NCBI GenBank assembly: GCA_040221095.1
Contig: JAVJVP010000008.1
Coordinates: forward strand, 1 to 64,000
Origin: UBA1479 sp040221095
Lineage (GTDB): Bacteria; Pseudomonadota; Alphaproteobacteria; Rhodospirillales; Casp-alpha2
Direction of reading: 5' to 3'
Length of the DNA: 64,000 nucleotides
In this document: piece by piece, positions 10,961-20,500 of the stretch
How the letters are laid out: each line of letters opens with the position of its first letter
Position numbering within the stretch: position 1 is the first letter of the stretch
Notes under the pieces: model-generated
What the model saw: the letters and a program-made list of their open reading frames with translations, nothing else
What the model was told of the DNA's origin: nothing
Database searches by the model: none
Program-made: the position numbers and the translations under genes

Positions 10961-11155
10961 ATGACGGCAGATGACGAACGCCGCAAGGAATCGGACCGGC
11001 GCGGCGACGACCGCCGCGATGCGGAACGGCGCGACAGTGAGCGCCGTCAGGCCGAGAACGGCCCGCCCCCGGGCCAGGACGACCGCCGCCAGGAAGATCG
11101 CCGGGCAGCCCCCCGGCGCAGCGGTCCGCGGCGCACGGGCCCCCGGCGCGACTGA
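10961..11155 (+). CDS. Small Arg/Asp/Glu-rich protein of unknown function
   Basis: 64 aa with a strong ribosome binding site (AAAGGGGAG, 6 bp from the ATG). The sequence is built from R-R pairs spaced by acidic residues (DRRGDDRRDAERRDSERR) and ends in a basic, proline- and glycine-containing tail (PRRSGPRRTGPRRD). It has no Cys and no hydrophobic stretch, so it is probably disordered or an extended charged helix. It stands alone between prfC (divergent) and the LapG-like gene (convergent). I do not recognise a family. RNA binding or phase-separation roles are possible from composition only. Confidence 0.6.
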   Translation: MTADDERRKESDRRGDDRRDAERRDSERRQAENGPPPGQDDRRQEDRRAAPRRSGPRRTGPRRD

Positions 11156-11171
11156 CCCGGCCGCCCCCCGG

Positions 11172-11885
11172 TTACCCCAGGTGGCGCCACCAGTATTTCT
11201 GATTGATGGAAAACACCGGCTGGTAATGGCGGATTGACGACGCCTTGACCACCGTGCCGATCTGGTTGTCGAGCACCAGCGGAATGCGCTCGCCCGACTT
11301 GGCCGTCATGTAGACGACCAAAATGGCGTGCCCGACCTTGAGGTTCAGGTCCTTCACCGCGACCACGCGCAGGTCGTTGTCATCCCATCCCAGCATGCGC
11401 AGGGACAGATACTTCATGATCGCGTAGTCCTCGCAATCGCCGAACCGGGCCATGAACTCCTGCGGGGTCGCCCAGTAATCGTTCTGGCCCCAGTTGTTCT
11501 TGTCCTGGACGTAGGTCGCCTTGTTCATGCGTTCGTTGACCTGGCGCAGTTGGTCCAGCTTGTTCAGGTCCTTGACGCTTTTCAGGAATTCGATCCATTC
11601 CGCGTTGCCGCAGATCTGCATCTGCCCGGGCCCGGGAAAGCACTTCATCGGCTCGTTGCTTTTCCGGGCCTGGCTGAAGCGCTCAAGCGCCCCCAGCCAT
11701 TTGGTGAAGGCCTTCAAGTCGTCGGATTGAACTTCCTTCGTATTGAAGAAACTGGGCTGCGGCGACGCGCTGAGCGCACCCACGGGCAGCACCGCGACAA
11801 CGGTCATCGCAAGAAACACGGCACCAATGCTGCGCAGGATTTTCACTGTCTTTCTTCCACCCGGCACTCGTTGCGGGATCGACAT
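11172..11885 (-). CDS. lapG: Periplasmic transglutaminase-like cysteine protease, LapG family
   Basis: 237 aa, BTLCP (DUF920) family. LapG cleaves the N-terminal retention part of giant surface adhesins in the periplasm and so releases biofilm. The N-terminus has a signal peptide with the hydrophobic core SIGAVFLAMTVVAVLPVGALSA. The catalytic triad is visible: Cys in ARFGDCEDYAIMKY, His in KVGHAILVVYM and Asp in LVLDNQIG. The acidic pair following the Cys matches the calcium-binding DCED-type motif of LapG. The ATG at 11885 has AGGA upstream; a GTG at 11846 would give a shorter, more standard signal peptide. The neighbouring adhesin carries a LapG-type TAAG motif. Confidence 0.9.
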   Translation of the reverse strand: MSIPQRVPGGRKTVKILRSIGAVFLAMTVVAVLPVGALSASPQPSFFNTKEVQSDDLKAFTKWLGALERFSQARKSNEPMKCFPGPGQMQICGNAEWIEFLKSVKDLNKLDQLRQVNERMNKATYVQDKNNWGQNDYWATPQEFMARFGDCEDYAIMKYLSLRMLGWDDNDLRVVAVKDLNLKVGHAILVVYMTAKSGERIPLVLDNQIGTVVKASSIRHYQPVFSINQKYWWRHLG

Positions 11886-11990
11886 CGACTATATCCTGTC
11901 GCACCCGTCCGGCCAACTTGGACGACGCATAGCCTAGCCCTTTGCGGGGCCGCGCCGCCGTGATCCTGCTCACATGATCGGAAAACGGCT

Positions 11991-12018
11991 TTGCTGCAAG
12001 GGGTTAAGTCTCTAATAT
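11991..12018 (+). promoter_or_regulatory. Candidate promoter of the degenerate HD-GYP gene
   Basis: TTGCTG (11991-11996), a 16-bp spacer and TAATAT (12013-12018), about 40 bp upstream of the start at 12059. The match to the sigma-70 consensus is moderate. The intergenic region also serves the divergent LapG gene. Confidence 0.35.
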
Positions 12019-12058
12019 GCCCCGAACGCGCGAGGAAAACCGCCCGTTGGGGAGCACC

Positions 12059-14407
12059 ATGGCGGAAGTAGCCGAAAACAAATCGACCGGTACCAAGACG
12101 TCCGCGGGCGAACCGAAGCCGAAAAAGGCGAAGCGCGAATTCAACAAGGTCGCGCTGGCCATCCTGGCGGTGGCGGCCTTGGCGATCGCGGTTTCCATCC
12201 ATTTCACCCTGCAGTTCATCGACAAGGAGCGCGACCGCGACCGCCTGAACTGGCAGGTACGCCTGGGCATCGTTGCCGATTTCCGTGCCGCCGCCGTCAA
12301 CCAATGGGTCGAGGAACAGTTCGGCCATATGCGCGAACTGACGCAGAACGCCTCATTGCAGCTCTACCTTACCGAAGCCTCCGCCGGCGCCGACAAGGGC
12401 GCCGCGGCTCCCGGCGGACAGAGCGGCGGCGTCACCGCCATTCCGTCCCTGGATTCCCTGAGCAGCGATCTGGGCGCCGCGCTGTCATCGGAACTGACCG
12501 ACAGTAAGGACAAACCCGCCGCCCAGGCGCCGGCACCAGCCGCCGACCCGCTGGACGCATTGGACAGCGGCGCCAGCAGCTCGGCCTCCGTCGGGTTCCT
12601 GCGCAATCTGCTGATCGCCACCGCCGAACGTACGGGCTTCAAGGCCCCGCCTCCGGTGGGCGAAATCGCAGCCAACATCGAACGCCCAGGCGTCGCCGGA
12701 CTTGGCCTGGTCGACACCAACCTGAATCCCGTCGTGTCGACTCCTGACATGCCGCCCATGAACAAACGCATCCGCGACGCCGTGCGCCAGGCGTTGCAGG
12801 GCGACCCGGCGGTGATCGACATCTTCAAGGGCCCGACGAACGAGCCGACCATGGGTTTCGTGCTGCCGATCTTCAAGCTGCAGGAAGGCACCGGGGCCAA
12901 GGCCATCGGCGCCGTCATCGGCATCAGGATCGTCGACGAGGACCTGTTCAAGCGCCTGAAACAGCCGGGCGAACTGTCCAAGACCTCGGAGAGCTTCATC
13001 GCCCGCAAGGTCGGCAATACGGTCGAATATCTGACCCCGCTGGCCGACGGAAGCAAGGCTTTCGAACGTCAGATGGCCATGGACACGCCTGATCTCGCCG
13101 CCGCCTATGCGCTTGAGAAAACCGGCGGATTCGCCCAGAAGCGCGATTATGCGGGGGCCGAGGTTCTCGTCACCTCGCGCTCCATCGCCAACGTGCCCAG
13201 CTGGGTTCTGGTCCGCAAGGTAACGACCGAGGAAGCCCTGGCGTCCACGGAAACCCGCCTGCGCACGACCCTGATCGTTCTGCTGCTGATCATCGGCGGC
13301 GTGTCCGTGTCGTTCTTCGCGGTCTGGGCGCATGGTGCATCGGTCCGCGCCAAGCAGGCCATGGCCGACATGAAGGTGGCGCTTGAGCGCTTTTCCAACA
13401 TGTCCAAGTTCATGAAGGTGGTGACCGACAGCCAGCCGACGGAGATCGTCGCCGTCGACGGCAACACCACCTATACCTTCTCCAACGCCACGGCGGCGGG
13501 GGCGGCCGGGATCAGCGCCGACGACATGATGGGCAAGTCCATGGCCAGCGTCATGGGTCCGATAAAGGCGCAGCGCCTGGCCGAAATCAACAACGGCGTC
13601 CTGCGCACGTTCGAGCGCGAGCAGCACATCTCGACCTTCACGGACCCGGATGCGGACCCGGACGACCTGAACGCCATTCATGTCATCAAGTCGGACCATA
13701 TCCCGCTGCGCGGAGACCGCGATTATCCGCCGGGCGTGCTGATGGTTCTGGAGGATATCTCCGAACTGTCCCGCGAACGCCGCCGGTCGGAGCGCATGAT
13801 GCGCCAACTGATCGACACCCTGGTCAGCGTGGTCGACCGCCGCGACCCCTATTCCGCCAACCACTCGACCCGCACGGCCGAAGTCGCCCGCGAGATCGCC
13901 GAGGAAATGGGGCTTACGGAACTGGAAATCCATACCGTCGACATCGCCGGCAGCCTGATGAACCTGGGCAAGATCTTCGTGCCGCCCGAGGTTCTGACCA
14001 AGACCGGCAATCTGACGGACGAGGAACGGGAGCTACTCGCCTCAACTTATCTTGTCACGGCGGACCTTCTCCGGGACGTTTCCTTCGAAGGCCCCGTGGT
14101 GAAGACCGTGTTGCACATGGGTGAACATTGGGACGGCACCGGCCGCTTCCACATCTCCGGCGACCGCATCATCCCGACGGCGCAGGTTCTGGCCGTCGCC
14201 AACGCCTTTGTCGGCATGGCCAGTGCCCGCGCCTGGCGACCCGCCATGGAATTCCGCAAGGTCATCGACATCCTGATGCAGGAAACGGGCAGCAAGTTCG
14301 ACCACCGCCCGGTCAGCGCGTTGATGAATTTCCTCGAAAACCGCGGCGGCATCGAAAAATGGGCGCACTTCCGCGACCCGCCGGCATCGGACACGTCCGA
14401 CCTCTAG
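12059..14407 (+). CDS. Membrane sensor with periplasmic domain, PAS-like region and degenerate HD-GYP domain
   Basis: 782 aa. TM1 lies at about 28-54 and TM2 at about 401-424, bracketing a periplasmic domain of about 345 residues with a low-complexity Ala/Pro/Ser insert (about 90-185). A cytoplasmic PAS-like region (about 445-575) precedes an HD-GYP-type domain (about 590-770). The domain is degenerate. The HD dyad is replaced (SLMNLGKI for LLHDIGK), the later metal His residues are missing, and HHE...GYP has become LHMGEHWDGTGRF. VAD has become VAN. Phosphodiesterase activity is therefore unlikely; c-di-GMP binding or protein-protein signalling is more plausible. The ATG at 12059 is chosen for GGGGAG upstream. 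It lies between a LapG-type protease and a giant adhesin, where a LapD-like receptor would be expected. Confidence 0.85.
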   Translation: MAEVAENKSTGTKTSAGEPKPKKAKREFNKVALAILAVAALAIAVSIHFTLQFIDKERDRDRLNWQVRLGIVADFRAAAVNQWVEEQFGHMRELTQNASLQLYLTEASAGADKGAAAPGGQSGGVTAIPSLDSLSSDLGAALSSELTDSKDKPAAQAPAPAADPLDALDSGASSSASVGFLRNLLIATAERTGFKAPPPVGEIAANIERPGVAGLGLVDTNLNPVVSTPDMPPMNKRIRDAVRQALQGDPAVIDIFKGPTNEPTMGFVLPIFKLQEGTGAKAIGAVIGIRIVDEDLFKRLKQPGELSKTSESFIARKVGNTVEYLTPLADGSKAFERQMAMDTPDLAAAYALEKTGGFAQKRDYAGAEVLVTSRSIANVPSWVLVRKVTTEEALASTETRLRTTLIVLLLIIGGVSVSFFAVWAHGASVRAKQAMADMKVALERFSNMSKFMKVVTDSQPTEIVAVDGNTTYTFSNATAAGAAGISADDMMGKSMASVMGPIKAQRLAEINNGVLRTFEREQHISTFTDPDADPDDLNAIHVIKSDHIPLRGDRDYPPGVLMVLEDISELSRERRRSERMMRQLIDTLVSVVDRRDPYSANHSTRTAEVAREIAEEMGLTELEIHTVDIAGSLMNLGKIFVPPEVLTKTGNLTDEERELLASTYLVTADLLRDVSFEGPVVKTVLHMGEHWDGTGRFHISGDRIIPTAQVLAVANAFVGMASARAWRPAMEFRKVIDILMQETGSKFDHRPVSALMNFLENRGGIEKWAHFRDPPASDTSDL

Positions 14408-14460
14408 GCGACGGACCGACGCTTAACAGGCAACCGACATTCCCAATGCACAAGAAAAGA

Positions 14461-14485
14461 GGCCGGACGCATGACGCGTCCGGCC
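14461..14485. terminator. Bidirectional intrinsic terminator
   Basis: A perfect 10-bp stem (GGCCGGACGC / GCGTCCGGCC) with a 5-nt loop ATGAC. It is followed by TTTT on the plus strand and preceded by GAAAAGA, which gives TCTTTTC on the minus strand. It sits between the convergent HD-GYP and adhesin genes and can stop both transcripts. Confidence 0.88.
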
Positions 14486-14516
14486 TTTTCAGTTACCTGA
14501 TCTAAGAGGGGTGTGG

Positions 14517-17500
14517 TCAGGTGTCGTCGATGTTCACGGAGAACCCGTCGTCGGTCTGCGTCACGGAATAACCTTCCGACGCATCGCCGTCGCCGTTGCG
14601 GTCGAGGTCGCTGAACTTGACGCCCTCCAGGGTCACGGACTGATCGTCCTTGCCCGCGAAGGAGATGACCGCATCGCCATCCTCGTTCTCCGAGAAGATC
14701 ATATCGTTCATGTCGAACTGCTCGCCTTGGAATTCGAGCGTGTCCTGCAGCATGATGTCTTCGATGATGTCGTGGCCCGAGTCGGCATCGAAGATGAAGG
14801 TGTCGTTGCCCGACCCGCCGTTCAGCACGTCGTTGCCGGCGCCACCGAACAGGGTATCGTTGCCCGAGCCGCCTTCCAGGAAGTCGTTGCCCAGACCGCC
14901 GAACAACTGGTCGTGGCCGTCCCCACCTTCGATCTCGTCATTGCCGGAACCGCCGTACAGCAGATCGTTTCCGTCATTGCCTTCGATCTCGTCGTCGCCG
15001 GAACCGCCATGGACCGTATCATGGCCCGAGCCGCCCTCGATCTCATCATCGCCGGAACCGCCGTACAGCAGGTCGTTTCCGTCATTGCCTTCGATCTCGT
15101 CGTTGCCGGCACCGCCGTAAACGGTGTCATGGCCTGAGCCGCCTTCGATCTCGTCATTGCCGGAACCGCCGTACAGCAGATCGTTGCCGTCGTTGCCTTC
15201 GATCTCGTCGTTGCCGGAACCGCCATAGACCGTGTCGTGGCCTGTGCCGCCTTCGATCTCATCATTGCCGGCGCCGCCATACAGCAGGTCGTTGCCGTCA
15301 TCGCCTTCGATCTCATCATTGCCGGAACCGCCTTGAATCTCGTCATTGCCGGTGCCGCCTTCGATTTCGTCATTGCCGGAACCGCCGAACAACAGGTCGT
15401 TGCCGTCGCCGCCTTCGAGCTCGTCATTGCCCGATCCGCCGAAGAAGGTGTCGTTGCCCCAACTGCCGGTCAATTCGTCATTGCCAGCACCGCCGTACAG
15501 CGTATCACCGCCGCCGCCGGTGTTGAGATCGTCGTTCTTCGTGCTGCCGGCGTAGGTCTGGGCCTGATAGTTGCCGGTCCAATCGTCCTTCGACGTATCA
15601 CCACCAACCATCTCGTCGTTGTTGTTGTCCTCGCCGTCGTGGTCCTCGCCGTCGAAATCCTCTTCGACAGGTTCGGGCGCCGGTTCCGGCTCGGGCGCGA
15701 CAACCGCGGCAGCCGCGACCACGACCGCGGCCGAAGTGGCCATGGAGTTGTTGGACTGTTCCGTCGCCGTCGCCGTGAAGGTCAGGTCGAAGGCTTCGAC
15801 TTCGTCCTCGAAGGGAACCGTCAGGCTGAGGCCTTCAAGATCGCCGCCGGACACCGTCCAGGTGCCGTCACCGTTGTCCGACCCGGCGGACAGGCTGGCG
15901 CCCGCAGGCACGCCGCCGATGGTGATGGACAGGTTTTCCGATCCGTCGGTATCGGCCAGACTGGCAACGATGTCGATGGGGTATTCGGCCACGTCGGGCG
16001 TCCCGCTCGGCGTCTCGAAACTGATCGAGTTGATCAGATAATCGTCGCCACTGCCCGGGGCGGTGAACACGATTTGGTCAAAAGTGCCGCCGTCGGTGGT
16101 GCTGAGGGTGACCGGATCGTCGATGTTATCCGTCACGCCGTTGACCGTTCCGGAACCAACCTCGACACCATCGCGGAACAGCTTGTATCCCGCCTGTTCG
16201 CCGGAGTGCATCCAGGCGAAGGCCACATCGGCCGAAGACACGTCGTCGTCGAACGTGACGATCAGCTCTTCGGACACGCCGTGTTGATTGTCATAGCCCA
16301 GTTCGCTGTCCGCTCCCGACGCACTTCCGGCAACGCCGAAGCCCAAGGGCGAACCGTTGGTCGACACGTTGTCGGTCGACGCTTCGGACAGCGTTCCGTT
16401 CGAATTGATGGTCCGCGCCGCGATCGAGAACCCGGCATCGCTTTCGCCGAAGTTGGCGGAGCTGATGGTCACCGTTTCGGCCTCACCTTCCGTGCCCTCG
16501 GTGATGACCGGCGCGCCGATCGTCACGCTGGTGATCGTCGGCACGTCGGCCAGGGCCGACACGTCGATGTCGATCGTCGACGTGGTGGTCGTCGTGGCAC
16601 CGCCGTTGGCTTCCGTCGAAGTGGCGGAAACCGTCAGTTCGATATCGGCATCCGAATTGGCCGGCGGGGTCAGGGACAGATTGTCCGGCACCACGCCGTC
16701 CGCGAAGGTGATTTCGCCGTTCTCGACGGTGAGGACCGTATCCCCAGACTTCAGCACGGCGCCGTCCGGAATACCCGACAGCGTCACGCTGAGGGTTTCC
16801 GAGCCGTCCGTATCGGTCAGGGCAGCAGCAATGTTGAGCGCCACCGCGACGTCTTCCGTGGTCGGCGCCTGTTCCGTCACCGTCAGGGTCGGGGCGTCGG
16901 CCTCGGCATCGTTGTTGATATCGACATTGAGGGTCGTCGAATGGGTCTCAGACGCTCCGTCGCTTTCCGTGACCGTGGTTTCCACGCCGATCTGGAAGCT
17001 TTCCAGGGGCTCGGCCGTGGCCGGTGTCCCTTCAACCTTCAGATTGTCCATCTTGTACTTTTCATCGTCGCCGGTGGTGCGGACTTCCATCTTGATGATC
17101 AGTTCATCGCCCTGGGGAATGTTGTCCAGGGTGAAGGTCGTCCAGTCCTCCACGTCGCCGTTCTCGGTCATCAGTTCGTGTTCGACCCCGTCGACCACGG
17201 CGATGACCTTGAAGTAATCGGCGTAGGATCCACTGGAGTCCAGGTCGCCATATCCCTTCAGGTTGAAGGAGAAGGACACGTCTTCCTGGCCCGAGATATC
17301 GATGGCCGCGGTGGTGAAGGTCGAGATATCGCCACCTGACGGATTCTGGAACTCGAACCGGTCGTTGTCCGCCGCCGTGCGGTCGTCGTTACCCCAAGAA
17401 CCGCCCGTGGAGGAGAAGCCGTTGTCGCCCCAGGCAGCCGTCTGGCCGTCGAACGTATCGTTGAAGTTCTGGGAATAGAGGGTTGCCGGCTCACCGCCGC

Positions 17501-20500
17501 CCTCGCCTTCGACTGTTTCCGGCAGGCTGATGGTCAGGCCGTCCAGGTCTCCGCCCGACAAGGTCCAGTTGCCCGTGCCTTCATCGAAGGTGCCGTGGTT
17601 GAGCGTCGCGCCCTCGGGAATGCCCGTCAGGGTTACGCTGACCGTTTCCGAGCCGTCCAGGTCCGTCAGACCGACATCGATGCTGAGCGGAAGTTCCGTG
17701 CCCGCCTCGCCGGCTGCGTCCTGGGTCGCCACAGTGAAGTCATCGACCACGCCGGTCACATCCACGTCGATGGTCGCCGTGGTCGTCGCCGTGGCCCCGC
17801 CGTTGGATTCCGTGGAGGTCACGGAAACGGTAATCTGGAAATCCTCGTTGGAATTGGCCGCAGGGGTCACTTCCAGATCGACCAGGTCGCTCAGTTCCAG
17901 GCTCCAGGTATTCGTTTCGGCGTCATATTCCCCATTGTTGAGGGTGGCGCCGGCCGGAATGCCGGACAGGGTGATGGAGGAGATTTCTTCGGACCCGTCC
18001 AGGTCCGTCAAGGATGCGGTGATATCAAGCGGGATCGGTATGTCTTCGACACCCGAAGCATCAGACACGCTCAACGACGGATCGGAAGCCTCATCGTCAA
18101 ACACCGGCACGTCCACGCCGACACTGGTCGATACGGTGGCCGTGTCGCCGTCGGCTTCCGTCGCCGTCGCCGTGACCTGCAGGTCGAAATCTTCCGAGCC
18201 CACGGGCACGGTCAAGGTGATGCCCTGAAGCTGCGTGCTGGTCAGCTCGACCCCGCTGGTCGGGCTGGAGATCGTGAACTCGGTCCCGTCCGCAAGGGTC
18301 ACGACCGCACCGGCGGGCATGCCACTGAGTGTCGCCGACAGGGTTTCAGAGCCGTCCGTGTCGGTCAGCAGAGCGTTGACGTTCAGCGGATACTCGACGA
18401 ATTCCGGGCCGCCGGTGCCGGGCTGTGTCGCGACCGTTTCGACATTGATGTTGATGTCGTTAAAGTCGTTGTCGCCGCCGCCGGCCAAGTCTTCCCAGTT
18501 CTGGTTGCCGGGCCGGCTGGTGTCCTGGGTGTAATCGAAGTTGCCTTCGTTGAGCGCAGGATCGGAGAACAGCACGGGATCGCCCTGGCCGGACAGAACC
18601 TGCCCGGTCGGGCCGACCACATGCCAGTTGCCGTCCTGGCCCTGGGTGAAGGTGACGCTCATGCCGTCGGACAGGTTGTTGTTCAAACCGTCCCCGTTGG
18701 GGATGACGAAGAACCCGATGTCTTCAGGATCGACGCCGTCCAGGGTGAACGTGTCACCGACGGTGTCCTTGACGTCGGCCCAGACGATCTGGCCCGACTG
18801 CGGCGTGCCGTCCTCGCCCATGACGTAGTAGCCATAGGTGTTGTGGTACCCGGCTTCGCCCTGAGCCGCGTTGGTGATCGTCACGCTGCCGGGAACCGCT
18901 TCCGAGCCGCCCACGGGCTCGCCGGCGCCCAGATCGACCGTCAAGGTCGGAGCATCGGCGACGCCGCTCACCGCGACGTTCAATGTCGAGGTGGTGGACG
19001 CCGTGGATCCGTCGAATTCCGTCGAGGTTGCGGTCACCGTCAATTCCATGTCGACGTCGGAATTCGTCGGCGGCTGGATGGTCAGATTGTCCGGCACCAC
19101 GCCGTCGGCGAAGGTGATTTCCCCGTTTTCCACGACCAGCGTGGTATCGCCGGATTTCAGGACCGCGCCGTCCGGAATCCCGGAAATGGTCACGCTGAGG
19201 CTTTCGTCGGCGTCGGTCAGGGCCGCGTCGATGGTCAACGGAATGGCGCTGTCTTCCGCGCCCGAAGCATCGGAGACGTCGAGTTCCGGCGCATCGGCGA
19301 CCGGATCCGGAACGTCAACCCCGACAATCGTGCTGACGCTGGCCGTATCGCCGTCGTTTTCCGTGGCCGTCGCCGTCACGGACAGATTGAAGTCCGTGGC
19401 GTCGGGCGAAACCGTCAGAGTAATGCCCTGCAGTTGATCGGCGCTCAGCTCGAACGCCTGATCCGCACCGGTCGAAGTCAGGACCGTACCATCGGCAAGG
19501 GTCAGGGTTGCCCCTTCGGGCACGCCCGAAATGGTCGCCGACAGGGTTTCCGAACCGTCGATGTCGGTCAGGGCCGCGTTGATGTCGAGCGGATATTCGA
19601 CGACGTCCACGCCGCCCGGCGTCTGAAACTGGAGCAAATCTTCATTGCCGACATGCGTGCCGTCACCGAAGCCGATCGCCTCGATATTGTTGACGGTCAG
19701 TACCTGCCCCGTGTCCAGATCGATGATTTGGGTGTTGATCATGCCCTGGGGGCTGATCGTGAAATTCTGCAACTGATAGTGATCAGAAGTTTTACCAAGA
19801 TACAGAACGTCACCGCCGCCATTGGTTTGACCGGCGCCTTGGACCGAAGCATTGCCGGTGATGTCACCGTTGATGGTGATGCTGTCGTTGCCGCCCCCCA
19901 TGTTGAGGTTGGTCCCACCCGGCACGTCGCCGTTGATGATCAGCGTGTCGTTACCGCCACCCATGGTGAAGTTCTCATTCATGCGCAGGTCGCGATCGAC
20001 AACCCAGACATCATCACCGCCGCCGGCGGTGTGGTTCTGGGCATTGCTGTCGACGAACTGGTTCTGCAGGTCAGAGCCGTCACCGACATAACCGCCGGAG
20101 CCGCCGGAGCCGCCGGAACCGCCAGCACCACCGGAGCCGCCAGAACCGCCTATGGTCGTCGGCACACCTTCGCCCAGGGTAACGTTGAGCGTCGGAGCAT
20201 CGGCATCGCCGGTCACGGCGACGTTGAGGGTCGAGGTCGTGGAAGCCGTCGAGCCGTCGGATTCCGTCGAGACCGCCGTCACCGTGAGGGAGAAATCCTC
20301 GTTGGAGTTCGGGGCAGGCTTCACGGTCAGGCCGTTCAGATCCGCCGAGTCGAGGGTCCATGTGTCGGTTTCGGCGTCGTAGGAACCGGCGGACAGGGTG
20401 GCACCTTGGGGCACACCCGAGATCGTCACCGACAGAGTTTCGCTGGCGTCGGTCAGAGACGCACCAATGTCGAGGGCGATGGGCTGATCTTCCGTGCCGG

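Noticed and set aside
12485..13933. A 482-codon open frame opposite the HD-GYP gene
   Set aside because: The plus-strand protein has membrane helices and recognisable domains. The minus reading is rich in His, Gly and Gln without motifs, as expected for a shadow.
14790..15530. Regularly spaced short DNA repeats resembling a CRISPR array
   Set aside because: The spacing is a coding periodicity of 27 and 108 bp and the reading frame encodes RTX nonapeptides. There are no unique spacers, leader or cas genes.
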